DNA of 64,000 nt, taken from Hominisplanchenecus murintestinalis (GTDB taxonomy: Bacteria > Bacillota > Clostridia > Lachnospirales > Lachnospiraceae). Below, one piece after another: positions 55,482 through 64,000 of this stretch. Below the pieces are notes generated by a model. It was given only the letters and a program-made list of their open reading frames with translations, was not told where the DNA came from and ran no database searches. Each line of letters begins with the position of its first letter. Positions within the stretch are counted from its first letter, which is position 1. The DNA lies in NCBI GenBank assembly GCA_004793585.1, contig SRZB01000001.1:186001-250000 (forward strand), read 5' to 3'. The position numbers were made by a program, and so were the translations under genes.

Positions 55482-56384
55482 ATGGAATTCTGGCTGTGGA
55501 TTATCATCGGTATTTTACTCTGCATCATCACCGGGCTTACCGTCCGCCTGCACCTTTTGCGCAAATCCGCACTGGAAATTAATGAAGGACTTGCCGAACG
55601 GCTTACCGTCGACACGAATACGCTGATTTCTATTTCCAGCCGCGACGCCCATATGTGTAAGCTGGCCGCCGATATCAACATACAGCTCAGAAAGCTCCGC
55701 AATGAACGCCACCGTTTCCAGCAGGGTGATTTGGAATTAAAAAGCGCCATTACAAACATTTCGCATGACCTCCGCACCCCGCTGACTGCCATTTATGGCT
55801 ATCTGGCGCTTCTGGAACAGGAAGAAAAATCTGAAGCCGTACAGCGTTACCTTTCTATGATTGAAAACCGCACCCACATGTTAAAACTGCTTACCGAAGA
55901 ACTGTTCCGTTATTCGGTAGCCGTCTCTGTAAAAGAATTTGACTGCGAATGGATAGATTTGCGTCGTGTGTTAGAAGAAAGCCTGCTTTCCTTCTATGGA
56001 AGCTTTCAGCAGCAGGGCGTTACACCGGATATCTCCCTCCCTGAACAGCGAATCAGGCGGTTTCTTGACCCTGCTGCTGTCAGCCGGATTTTCAGCAACA
56101 TTATCAGTAACGCCCTGAAATACAGCGACGGGGACTTTGTGGTGCGCATGGATATCCACGGTACGATAACTTTTTCAAATACCTCTAAGAAAATGACGCG
56201 GGTCACCGCAGAAAAATTATTCGACAAATTTTACACCATAGAGACAGGACGGGAAGCTACAGGACTCGGCCTGTCCATCGCCCGGAATCTCACCGAGTCC
56301 ATGGGTGGGAGCATCCGGGCGGATTACAAAGCTCACAGGCTGGCTATTACGGTGTCTTTCCTGTCAGAAAACCTGCCTGATTAA
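55482..56384 (+). CDS. Short sensor histidine kinase without external domain
   Basis: 300 residues. One N-terminal hydrophobic segment (about 4-22) and no extracytoplasmic loop of note. DHp box ITNISHDLRTPLTAIYGYL with H95, N box IISNALKYSDGD and a G box TGLGLSIARNL. Kinases of this shape sense through the membrane or through a partner transporter. GAGGAGG precedes the ATG. Unusually the kinase gene is last, separated from its regulator by the ABC genes. Confidence 0.9.
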   Translation: MEFWLWIIIGILLCIITGLTVRLHLLRKSALEINEGLAERLTVDTNTLISISSRDAHMCKLAADINIQLRKLRNERHRFQQGDLELKSAITNISHDLRTPLTAIYGYLALLEQEEKSEAVQRYLSMIENRTHMLKLLTEELFRYSVAVSVKEFDCEWIDLRRVLEESLLSFYGSFQQQGVTPDISLPEQRIRRFLDPAAVSRIFSNIISNALKYSDGDFVVRMDIHGTITFSNTSKKMTRVTAEKLFDKFYTIETGREATGLGLSIARNLTESMGGSIRADYKAHRLAITVSFLSENLPD

Positions 56385-56564
56385 ATTGCTTCCATGAATA
56401 TGCTTTATTCTTATCTGTAACTATATCTTCTTCACTTCACTCATCTGATATTCATCTCAAATTCAATCTTATTTTTTTACATTTATTAATCTATTACATA
56501 TTTTGCCTGTTCCAGCAAAATATTTCTCGTTATCTACTATATATGTTATCCCCATATAAAAAAC

Positions 56565-56592
56565 AGCAGCCCGTAATCTCTTACAAGCTGCC
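56565..56592 (-). terminator. Terminator after purA
   Basis: On the minus strand GGCAGCTTGTAA-GAGA-TTACGGGCTGCT forms a 12-bp stem with two G-U pairs, followed by TTTTTT. Confidence 0.75.
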
Positions 56593-56609
56593 GCTTCTCT
56601 ATCCCTATC

Positions 56610-57884
56610 TTACCTGTAAATAATATCCTCTCTCCCCGGTCCATTAGAAACCATAGTAATCGGGAAGCCGATTTTTTCCTCTACGAATTCAATATATTTT
56701 CTGCAGTTCTCAGGAAGTTTTTCATATTTCCTGATTCCACGGATATCCTCTTTCCATCCCGGAAGGCTTTCAAAGACCGGTTTTGCTTTCTCAAGCTGCG
56801 CTGTAGTCGGGAAGTCTGTCGTTACCTGACCGTCAATCTCGTAGCCTACGCACACTGGAAGCTCCTCTAAATATCCCAGCACATCCAGTACGGTAAACGC
56901 CACTTCCGTAGTTCCCTGGAGCCTGCAGCCATACTTGGTTGCCACACAGTCAAACCATCCCACACGTCTCGGACGCCCCGTGGTTGCACCGAATTCTCCG
57001 CCGTCGCCTCCCCGGCGTCTCAGCTCGTCAGCCTCCTCGCCGAACAGCTCGCTGACAAACGCGCCTGCGCCTACCGCGCTTGAGTATGCCTTTACTACGG
57101 TCACGATTTTCTTGATTTCATAAGGCGGGATACCTGCCCCGATAGCGCCAAACGCCGCCAAAGTAGAGGAAGAAGTTACCATCGGATAAATCCCGTGATC
57201 AGGGTCTTTCAAAGAACCTAACTGACCTTCCAGCAAAATATTTTTTCCCTCTTTGATTGCATTCCAGAGATATGCGGATGTATCGCATACAAACGGCTCT
57301 ACCATCTCCCGGTAGCCGTGCAATTCTTCCAGAAGATCCTCCGGATTCATTGGCGGCTTGTGGTACAGATGCTCCAGAATGACGTTTTTCTGTTCGCAGA
57401 TACGGAGCACTTTTTCTTTCAGTCTCTCCTCATCAAACAACTCGCTTACCTGAAAACCGATTTTTGCATACTTATCTGAATAAAACGGTGCAATCCCTGA
57501 CTTAGTCGAACCAAAGGATTTGCCCCCCAGCCGTTCCTCTTCGCACTGGTCGAACAGGATGTGGTAGGACATCACAATCTGCGCACGGTTGGACACAAGG
57601 ATTTTCGGCATAGGCACTCCCCTGTCCACAATGCTCTTCACTTCATTAAATAAAACCGGAATATTCAGCGCTACGCCGTTCCCGATAATGCTGGTCGTGT
57701 GCCCGTAAAATACACCCGACGGCAATGTATGAAGCGCAAACTTCCCGTAATTGTTTACAATGGTATGTCCGGCATTTGCGCCACCCTGAAATCTGACGAT
57801 GATATCAGCCTTCTCGGCAAGCATATCTGTAATCTTACCCTTGCCTTCATCTCCCCAGTTTGCTCCTACAACTGCTTGTACCAT
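56610..57884 (-). CDS. purA: Adenylosuccinate synthetase
   Basis: 424 residues. GANWGDEGKGKITDMLAEKA is the GTP-binding N terminus; GGANAGHTIV follows, with the IMP-binding FGATTGRPRRVGWFD near 310. It joins IMP and aspartate using GTP. GGAGG lies 7 bases before the ATG. It follows purB by 118 bases. Confidence 0.96.
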   Translation of the reverse strand: MVQAVVGANWGDEGKGKITDMLAEKADIIVRFQGGANAGHTIVNNYGKFALHTLPSGVFYGHTTSIIGNGVALNIPVLFNEVKSIVDRGVPMPKILVSNRAQIVMSYHILFDQCEEERLGGKSFGSTKSGIAPFYSDKYAKIGFQVSELFDEERLKEKVLRICEQKNVILEHLYHKPPMNPEDLLEELHGYREMVEPFVCDTSAYLWNAIKEGKNILLEGQLGSLKDPDHGIYPMVTSSSTLAAFGAIGAGIPPYEIKKIVTVVKAYSSAVGAGAFVSELFGEEADELRRRGGDGGEFGATTGRPRRVGWFDCVATKYGCRLQGTTEVAFTVLDVLGYLEELPVCVGYEIDGQVTTDFPTTAQLEKAKPVFESLPGWKEDIRGIRKYEKLPENCRKYIEFVEEKIGFPITMVSNGPGREDIIYR

Positions 57885-58002
57885 ATCATTTCCTCCTGTG
57901 TTCCAATCTTACGCCTGCCGCGTTTTCATAAATTTCCCGGAAAACTCCCTCCTGTCCCACAAACGGCAGCCTTCCGTGAGTTGACATGTAAAGTGTTGCC
58001 TT

Positions 58003-59436
58003 TTATACATGAATCTCTGCTTTTACCCCCAACAGCTCTTTGTTTGTCTCCAGAACCGGAGCCACCACATATTTTAGGAAGCTCTCTACCTGAAGCGGCG
58101 CCCGCCCTATATACCGGGACGGCTCCATCGTTTTCTGAAGCTCCTCCAACGTCAGGTTAAACGCCGGATCCGCTGCAATCAGCTCCAGCAGGTTATTTTC
58201 AAGTCCCAGAGCCTTTACATTTCTTCCCGCCTCCATAGATAACTCCCGGATACGCTCATGCAGTTCCTGCCTGTCGCCGCCCGCTTTCACTGCATCCATC
58301 ATAATATTCTCCGTAGCCATAAACGGCAGCTCTGCCATCAGGCGCTTTTCAATTACCTTCGGATAAACTACCAGGCCATCCACCACATTCAGGCAAAGAT
58401 CCAGGATACCGTCAACCGCCAGGAAGCCTTCCGGAATCGAGAGCCGCTTATTCGCAGAATCATCCAGCGTCCTCTCAAACCATTGCGACGCAGATGTAAT
58501 CGCCGGATTTAAAGCATCTGCCATTACATAACGCGCCAGGGAAGCAATACGCTCGCTCCGCATAGGATTCCGCTTGTACGCCATGGCAGAGGAACCAATC
58601 TGCGTTTTCTCAAATGGTTCTTCCACTTCCTTCAGATGCTGCAGCAGACGGATATCATTTGAAAACTTATGCGCACTGGCAGCAATCCCCGCCAGGATAT
58701 TCAGCACCCTCGTATCCACTTTCCTGGAATATGTCTGACCGGATACCGGGTAACACTCTTGAAAGCCCATCTTCTTCGCAATCATCGGATCAATCTTGTC
58801 AATCGTTTCCTGGTCTCCATCAAACAGTTCCTGAAAGCTTGCCTGTGTCCCGGTCGTTCCCTTAGAACCCAGCAATTTCATTGTTTTAAGCACATGTTCC
58901 AAATCTTCCAAATCCATCAGAAACTCCTGCATCCACAGGGTTGCCCTCTTACCTACTGTTGTCGGCTGCGCCGGCTGGAAATGGGTAAATGCCAATGTCG
59001 GCTGCGCTTTATATTCATCTGCAAACTTTGCCAGCTCTGCAATTACATTCACCAGCTTTTTCCTAACCAGGCGAAGCGCCTCTGTCATCACGATAATGTC
59101 GGTATTGTCGCCTACATAGCAGGAAGTCGCCCCCAGGTGGATGATGCCTTTCGCCTTCGGACACTGTACGCCATAAGCATATACATGGGACATGACATCG
59201 TGGCGCACCAGTTTTTCCCTCTCTTTCGCCACCTCATAATTGATATCCTCGGCGTGGGCTTTCAGCTCCGCAATCTGCTCTTCCGTGATATTCAGCCCCA
59301 GTTCCTTTTCTGTCTCAGCCAGCGCTATCCAGAGCTTCCTCCAGGTGCGGAATTTCATATCCGGTGAAAATATATACTGCATTTCTTTGCTGGCATAACG
59401 CTCAGATAATGGGCTTTGATACCTGTCTGTACTCAT
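58003..59436 (-). CDS. purB: Adenylosuccinate lyase
   Basis: About 477 residues. The fumarase-superfamily signature loop reads SSAMAYKRNPMRSERI, with GATSCYVGDNTD and FTHFQPAQPTTVGKR earlier. It acts twice in purine synthesis, on SAICAR and adenylosuccinate. Start at 59436 follows GGAG by 6 bases; a preceding in-frame ATG lies before that site. Confidence 0.95.
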   Translation of the reverse strand: MSTDRYQSPLSERYASKEMQYIFSPDMKFRTWRKLWIALAETEKELGLNITEEQIAELKAHAEDINYEVAKEREKLVRHDVMSHVYAYGVQCPKAKGIIHLGATSCYVGDNTDIIVMTEALRLVRKKLVNVIAELAKFADEYKAQPTLAFTHFQPAQPTTVGKRATLWMQEFLMDLEDLEHVLKTMKLLGSKGTTGTQASFQELFDGDQETIDKIDPMIAKKMGFQECYPVSGQTYSRKVDTRVLNILAGIAASAHKFSNDIRLLQHLKEVEEPFEKTQIGSSAMAYKRNPMRSERIASLARYVMADALNPAITSASQWFERTLDDSANKRLSIPEGFLAVDGILDLCLNVVDGLVVYPKVIEKRLMAELPFMATENIMMDAVKAGGDRQELHERIRELSMEAGRNVKALGLENNLLELIAADPAFNLTLEELQKTMEPSRYIGRAPLQVESFLKYVVAPVLETNKELLGVKAEIHV

Positions 59437-59460
59437 TTTCTTCTCCTTTTCTGTCACTCT

Positions 59461-60903
59461 CTATTTCTCATAGCTTCCGCGGATGTCCTCTTTTGGCGGC
59501 TCCATCGGATATTTCCCCGTAAAGCACCCTTTACAGATAGGCAGTCCGTCTGCCATCTCCTCCAGGCGTTCCAGTTTCAGATATCCCAGGGAATCCGCGC
59601 CAATCATCTCACGGACTTCCTCTACTGTCCGCTCGTATGCGATAAGCTGTTCCCGCGCAGGCACATCTGTCCCGAAATAGCAGGGCCACAAGAACGGCGG
59701 CGAACTGACCCGCACATGCACCTCAGCGGCTCCGGCTTCTTTCAGCATACTCACAATCCTGTCACTTGTGGTTCCCCGGACAATGGAATCGTCTATCATG
59801 ATGATTCTCTTGTCCTTTACCGCATCTTTCAGAACATTCAGCTTCACACGCACACTGGATTCCCTGCTGCTCTGTTTCGGCTTGATAAAAGTCCTGCCCA
59901 CATAGCCGTTTTTCACAAAAGCCGTTCCATAAGGGACTCCCGACTGCAGCGAATACCCAAGAGCCGCCGCATTTCCCGATTCCGGAACACCGACCACCAA
60001 ATCAGCCTCCACCGGGGAATCCATCGCCAGAAACCTTCCCGCCATGATGCGGGATTGATAAACGTTCACACCGTCAATACAGCTATCCGGCCTGGCAAAA
60101 TAAATATATTCGAAAATGCATCTCGCCTGCTTTTCCTTTGGAATGCACATCCTCGTATCGGAGTGAATGCCATCCCCGGTAATCGTCACGATTTCTCCCG
60201 GAAGCACATCCCGGACAAACTCTGCCCCTATTGTATCCAGCGCGCAGCTCTCTGATACCAAAATATAGGCGTTGTCCCTCTTTCCGATGCACAGCGGCTT
60301 AAATCCATAAGGATCCCGTGCCCCCATTAACTTCCTAGGAGACATCACCACCAAAGAATAAGCGCCTTTCAGCTTCTTCATGGCTCCGGCAACCGCCTCC
60401 TCCGCCGTAGCGGCTGTGACGCGCTCCCTTGCGATATGGTACGCAATAACTTCCGAGTCAATCGTTGTCTGAAAAATCGCGCCCCCATAAGACAGTTCTT
60501 CCCTCAACTCCGGCGCATTAATCAGGTTTCCGTTATGCGCCAGCGCCAGCGTGCCCTTGATATAATTCAGCACCAGCGGCTGTGCATTCTCCCGGGTACT
60601 CGCCCCCGCAGTAGAATACCGGACGTGCCCGACCCCGATATCGCCTTTCATACCGGAAAGACCGCCTTCTGTAAACACCTCCTGAACCAGACCCATCCCC
60701 TTATAAGACTGCACCTGGCCTTTGGGGCCGCGAGTATCGCTTACGGCTATGCCGCAGCTCTCCTGTCCCCGATGCTGCAGGGCAAACAGCCCATAATAAA
60801 TCGTAGATGCCACATCATTGCCGTCAAAATCATAGATGCCAAATACGCCGCACTCTTCTCTTAATTTGTCTATTTCTATATTCTGCTCATATATTTCCTG
60901 CAT
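59461..60903 (-). CDS. purF: Amidophosphoribosyltransferase
   Basis: About 480 residues. A 17-residue propeptide precedes the catalytic cysteine C18 in REECGVFGIYDFDG, as in Bacillus PurF. The PRPP site reads RIIMIDDSIVRGTTSDRIV. C-terminal ICKGCFTGKYP and earlier cysteines suggest the oxygen-sensitive 4Fe-4S type. The start is taken at ATG 60903 with GGAG 8 bases upstream; a longer form from 60969 is possible but lengthens the propeptide. Confidence 0.94.
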   Translation of the reverse strand: MQEIYEQNIEIDKLREECGVFGIYDFDGNDVASTIYYGLFALQHRGQESCGIAVSDTRGPKGQVQSYKGMGLVQEVFTEGGLSGMKGDIGVGHVRYSTAGASTRENAQPLVLNYIKGTLALAHNGNLINAPELREELSYGGAIFQTTIDSEVIAYHIARERVTAATAEEAVAGAMKKLKGAYSLVVMSPRKLMGARDPYGFKPLCIGKRDNAYILVSESCALDTIGAEFVRDVLPGEIVTITGDGIHSDTRMCIPKEKQARCIFEYIYFARPDSCIDGVNVYQSRIMAGRFLAMDSPVEADLVVGVPESGNAAALGYSLQSGVPYGTAFVKNGYVGRTFIKPKQSSRESSVRVKLNVLKDAVKDKRIIMIDDSIVRGTTSDRIVSMLKEAGAAEVHVRVSSPPFLWPCYFGTDVPAREQLIAYERTVEEVREMIGADSLGYLKLERLEEMADGLPICKGCFTGKYPMEPPKEDIRGSYEK

Positions 60904-61019
60904 ATCCCTCACTCCGTCCGCACCTGAAACCTTCTGCTGCACGGCAGTCCTGAAACCTGCCGCATTCACAAGAGCAAGGCACAGACGTAGCTGCTGCTAT
61001 TTCTGTGCCTCTCTGCTAT

Positions 61020-61724
61020 TTATAACCCCAGACGCTTAAACACTTCGTTATATGCTTCCTCTACATTTCCAAGATCCCTTCTGAAACGGTCCTTGTCCAG
61101 TTTCTCATGGGTATCTGCGTCCCACAGCCTGCAGGTATCCGGCGAAGTCTCATCCGCCAGGATAATCTGCCCGTGGTAACGTCCGAATTCAATTTTAAAG
61201 TCAACCAGTTCAATATTTGCTTCCATAAAGTATGCTTTCAGAACTTCATTCACTTTAAACGCATACTTTGTAATCGTATCAATCTCTTCCCTGGTCGCCA
61301 GTTCCATCGCGATTGCGAAGTAATCGTTAATCAGCGGGTCGCCCAGGTCGTCATTTTTATAACTAAACTCAATGGTGGGAGCTTTGAACTTCGTCCCCTC
61401 CGGCACGCCAAGCCTCTTTGAAAAGCTTCCTGCCGCCACGTTCCGGATGATAACCTCCAGCGGAACAATCTCCACCTTCTTTACGGCTGTCTCTCTGTCG
61501 CTCAACTCTTCTACAAAATGGGTTGGGACTCCCTCATTCTCCAGCTTCCGGAAAACAAGGTTTGTCATTCGGTTATTTACAACACCTTTTCCGACAATCG
61601 TACCCTTTTTCAATCCGTTGAATGCTGTCGCATCATCCTTATAATCTACAATCAACACATCCGGGTCGTCTGTCAAATAAACCTTCTTTGCTTTCCCCTC
61701 ATAAAGCAGCTCTTTTTTTTCCAT
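61020..61724 (-). CDS. purC: SAICAR synthetase
   Basis: 234 residues. [19 protein letters not shown] opens the protein and [20 protein letters not shown] and [11 protein letters not shown] are family motifs. It condenses CAIR with aspartate. Start at 61724, 8 bases after AGGTGG; an earlier ATG lacks a site. It heads purC-purF-purB-purA. Confidence 0.95.
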   Translation of the reverse strand: MEKKELLYEGKAKKVYLTDDPDVLIVDYKDDATAFNGLKKGTIVGKGVVNNRMTNLVFRKLENEGVPTHFVEELSDRETAVKKVEIVPLEVIIRNVAAGSFSKRLGVPEGTKFKAPTIEFSYKNDDLGDPLINDYFAIAMELATREEIDTITKYAFKVNEVLKAYFMEANIELVDFKIEFGRYHGQIILADETSPDTCRLWDADTHEKLDKDRFRRDLGNVEEAYNEVFKRLGL

Positions 61725-61783
61725 ATTGAAATCCACCTGTCTTTCTTGAGTCATCTTCTATGTATCTGTTTCAAACATTTACA

Positions 61784-61812
61784 AGTATATAACAATGTAC
61801 CGCATAAAGCAA
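61784..61812 (-). promoter_or_regulatory. Promoter of the purC-F-B-A genes
   Basis: The minus strand has TTGCTT (61807-61812), a 17-base spacer and TATACT (61784-61789), 60 bases before purC. No guanine riboswitch is evident between it and the gene. Confidence 0.6.
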
Positions 61813-61838
61813 GTTCCAAGTTGCAGAAAACCTTTCTC

Positions 61839-62591
61839 TTATTCAAATTTTCCCAGAAATTCCCGCATCCTCTGATTTCCGGAGTTGAACAGTTCCTCCG
61901 GCGTCCCCTGCTCTGCGATAACCCCGTGCTCCATAAAAATAATATGATCCGCCACATTCCGGGCAAAGTTCATCTCATGGGTAACGATTACCATCGTCAT
62001 ATGCTCTGCCGCCAAATCCCGGATGACCTTCAGAATTTCTCCGGTCAGTTCCGGGTCCAGCGCGGAAGTCGGTTCATCAAAAAAGAGAATCTTTGGGTTC
62101 ATCGCTAACGCCCTGGCGATGGACACACGCTGCTGCTGCCCGCCGGAAAGCTGGTACGGATAAGCGTCGGCTTTATCACCAAGTCCCATCTTATCCAGTA
62201 GCCCCCGCGCCTGCTTTTCCACCTCTGCTTTATCCCGCTTCTGCACATGAACCGGCGCGTCCATCACATTTTTCAGCACGGAAAAATGTGGGAACAGATT
62301 AAAGTTCTGAAATACCAGCCCATAATATCCCTGCATCCTCCGAAGCTCCGCCTGTTTCGCGTACACAGCCTTTCCGCCTTCGCTCTTCGCCGCCTGCTCG
62401 CCCAGATAATACATCTCGCCGTCATCCATCGTTTCCAGCATCGTGGCACACCGCAGCAGCGTAGACTTCCCGGAACCGGACGGCCCGATGATTGCCAGCA
62501 CCTGTCCCTCCTCCACCGTAACAGAAATATCTTTCAGCACCTCCAAATCGCCGAATTTCTTCTTTACATGGCTCATTTCCAACAGCTTCAT
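61839..62591 (-). CDS. Polar amino-acid ABC importer ATPase (GlnQ-like)
   Basis: 250 residues. Walker [16 protein letters not shown], signature [15 protein letters not shown], Walker [19 protein letters not shown] and switch [13 protein letters not shown]. These are the motifs of the PAAT family. GGGG-type binding site before the ATG. It lies 12 bases after the permease. Confidence 0.92.
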   Translation of the reverse strand: MKLLEMSHVKKKFGDLEVLKDISVTVEEGQVLAIIGPSGSGKSTLLRCATMLETMDDGEMYYLGEQAAKSEGGKAVYAKQAELRRMQGYYGLVFQNFNLFPHFSVLKNVMDAPVHVQKRDKAEVEKQARGLLDKMGLGDKADAYPYQLSGGQQQRVSIARALAMNPKILFFDEPTSALDPELTGEILKVIRDLAAEHMTMVIVTHEMNFARNVADHIIFMEHGVIAEQGTPEELFNSGNQRMREFLGKFE

Positions 62592-62603
62592 ATCTCTTCC
62601 CCC

Positions 62604-63254
62604 CTATCTATAATAGCTCAGCTTATGCTCGATTTTCTCCATCGCCCAGGCCACAAGGAAATTAAATACATAGTAGAAAATCCCGGCTGCTACATACGGA
62701 ATCATGCTGGTGCTGGAGGAAGCCAGCGCCTTCGCGATAGTAAACATCTCGCTCACCGCGATTACCATAGCCAGGGAAGTATCCTTCACCAGTGTAATCA
62801 CTTCATTCGTCACTGACGGAATAATCCGCTTAATCACCTGTGGAAGTATGATGCGCAGAAATGTCTGCCCCTTCGTATATCCCAGCAAGGCGGCAGCCTC
62901 ATACTGCCCGACCGGCATGGACTCGATACCGCCCCTGTAAATTTCTGCAAAATATGCCGCATAATTCAGTGAAAATCCGATAATTACCGCAATAAAACGA
63001 TAAGACGATGTGAGCTGAAGTCCCAATAAATAATAACGTCCAAAATAAACCACCATCACCTGAAGCATCAGTGGAGTACCGCGCATGATTGATATGTATA
63101 TTTTTGTAATGTTACGTATTAATTTATTCTTTGACATCCTGCCGAACGCAACCGCCATGCCAAGAGGCATGGAAAACAGCAGCGTCAGCCCAAAGATCGC
63201 AACAGTTGTCAGCATCCCGCCTGCCAGTTTCGAAAGCATCATCCCATAATCCAT
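62604..63254 (-). CDS. Polar amino-acid ABC importer permease
   Basis: 216 residues, about five membrane segments. The His/Glu/Gln/Arg-type permease signature is visible (IMRGTPLMLQVMVVYFG) and an EAA loop, YEAAALLGYTKGQTFLRIIL. It would dimerise to form the channel. AGAGAAG precedes the ATG. Confidence 0.92.
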   Translation of the reverse strand: MDYGMMLSKLAGGMLTTVAIFGLTLLFSMPLGMAVAFGRMSKNKLIRNITKIYISIMRGTPLMLQVMVVYFGRYYLLGLQLTSSYRFIAVIIGFSLNYAAYFAEIYRGGIESMPVGQYEAAALLGYTKGQTFLRIILPQVIKRIIPSVTNEVITLVKDTSLAMVIAVSEMFTIAKALASSSTSMIPYVAAGIFYYVFNFLVAWAMEKIEHKLSYYR

Positions 63255-63282
63255 CTTCTCTTCCTCCGCACTTACCGTAAAA

Positions 63283-63316
63283 AGGGCTGCTGCAAAAACG
63301 CTTTTACAGCAGCCCT
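63283..63316 (-). terminator. Intra-operon terminator between binding-protein and permease genes
   Basis: Perfect 10-bp arms 63283-63292 and 63307-63316; the minus strand continues TTTTTACGG. Placed right after the binding-protein gene, it would lower permease and ATPase expression relative to the abundant binding protein. Confidence 0.8.
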
Positions 63317-63329
63317 GATATAGCTGTAT

Positions 63330-64000
63330 TTATTTACCGATTGTCGTAATATCCTTGCCAAACCATTTGTCTGAAATCTCTGCCAGCGTGCCGTCTGCCG
63401 CCATCTCTTTCAACGCATCCTGTACCTGGTCTCGCAGCTCTTCATTTCCCAGCTTAAAGCCGACGCCGTACTCTTCTGCTGCCAGTGTCTCATCCAGCAC
63501 TACGAAATCTACCTGCCTCTGCTCAATCTGATAGCTTGCTACCACATCATCCATAGCAATCGCATCTACCGCACCAGACTCCAGATCCATAAATGCCGTA
63601 TTGTAATCTGCCACTGTCACAAGCTGTCCGAACGAATTCATCAGCTCTTCATCTTCTTTCAAAGCTGCCTCTGCACTGGAATCTGTCTGTACATCTACGA
63701 CCTTTCCGGCCAAGTCTTCCTTTGTGCTGATGCCAGCGTCCGCTTTCACTACAAATACCTGGTTATTCTTCATGTACGGCTCGCTCCAGGTATAGGAATC
63801 CTCTCGTCCGTTCATGGTAAATCCATTCCAGATACAGTCAATCGTACCCGACTCAAGCTCCATGTCCTTCGCGTCCCATGCGATTGGCTGGTACACGATT
63901 TCTTTATCAAGACGCTTTGCCACCTCTGCTGCCAGTTCCAGGTCAAAGCCTGTAAACTCGCCGTCCTCGCCTACAAATCCCATAGGCGGGAAATCCTGGT
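63330..64000 (-). CDS. Polar amino-acid-binding protein of the ABC importer (partial, N terminus missing)
   Basis: The frame is open to the window edge (upstream residues read QDFPPMGFVGEDGEF), so the signal peptide and first strand lie outside. SBP_bac_3 features are clear: FTGFDLELAAEVAKRLDKEI, GTIDCIWNGFTMNGRE and GKVVDVQTDSSAEAAL. The ligand is probably a polar amino acid, and cystine-type binding proteins have similar motifs; sequence does not decide. Confidence 0.9.
   Translation of the reverse strand, partial: QDFPPMGFVGEDGEFTGFDLELAAEVAKRLDKEIVYQPIAWDAKDMELESGTIDCIWNGFTMNGREDSYTWSEPYMKNNQVFVVKADAGISTKEDLAGKVVDVQTDSSAEAALKEDEELMNSFGQLVTVADYNTAFMDLESGAVDAIAMDDVVASYQIEQRQVDFVVLDETLAAEEYGVGFKLGNEELRDQVQDALKEMAADGTLAEISDKWFGKDITTIGK

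Noticed and set aside
61725..61838. Possible purine riboswitch upstream of purC
   Set aside because: The leader is only about 55 bases from the predicted start point, too short for a guanine aptamer plus expression platform, and no aptamer motif is visible.

Overview
This window looks like a chromosomal segment of a low-to-moderate G+C gut Clostridia, most likely Lachnospiraceae. The support is indirect: strong GGAGG ribosome binding sites, TTGACA/TATAAT promoters, a leuA T-box leader, a hydrolase_2/SleB-like protein, an ispH-rpsA neighbour pair, a Cdd1-type helix-hairpin-helix protein, and a CotH/cysteine-repeat surface protein. No species can be named from the sequence alone. Most of the window is core metabolism read from the minus strand. 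I see no phage, insertion sequence or CRISPR array.

Layout. 1-6.5 kb is an accessory edge. It holds the tail of a MerR-type regulator, a 1184-residue secreted CotH-kinase protein with about 12 cysteine repeats, a decayed GNAT acetyltransferase, a VOC protein, a Cdd1-like protein and a membrane-anchored C39-like peptidase. 6.5-10.4 kb is the operon flavoprotein-cmk-ispH-rpsA. 10.5-12.5 kb is a two-component system on the plus strand. 12.5-18.5 kb carries an AIM24 protein, a triple-PepSY secreted protein and carAB behind a leader terminator. 18.5-24.4 kb has leuC-leuD-acidic protein-hydrolase, a divergent LysR gene, and ilvN-ilvC. 24.4-29.2 kb is glgB-mscS-csoR-LCP. 29.2-37.7 kb is leuB-ilvD-ilvB-serC-serA plus a DUF1015 gene. 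37.8-45.8 kb holds yajC, tRNA-Glu(CUC), malic enzyme, cysK-metY, a cell-wall hydrolase and T-box-controlled leuA. 45.8-47.2 kb holds a Nudix protein and an Rpn-family nuclease. 47.4-52.8 kb is a five-gene Nik/Opp-type ABC importer. 52.9-56.4 kb (plus strand) is a regulator/ABC exporter/kinase module of the antimicrobial-peptide immunity type. 56.6-61.8 kb is purC-purF-purB-purA. 61.8-64 kb is a polar amino-acid ABC importer whose binding protein runs off the end.

How the genes work together. The branched-chain pathway is nearly complete but split into four transcription units: leuA; leuCD; ilvNC; and leuB-ilvD-ilvB. Each has its own recognisable control signal: a T-box, a LysR gene next door, a palindromic leader, and a plain promoter. 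SerCA, cysK/metY and the pur and car genes make this a biosynthesis-rich neighbourhood.

The most unusual items are: the CotH/cysteine-repeat surface protein with a recently duplicated internal segment; a 137-bp multi-hairpin element at 29292-29428 whose arm is shared with the rpsA terminator; three 12-bp direct repeats in front of the immunity-type ABC operon; and a CsoR-family regulator with a 12-histidine N-terminal tail and no transporter beside it. I did not find a clear-cut new multi-gene system.
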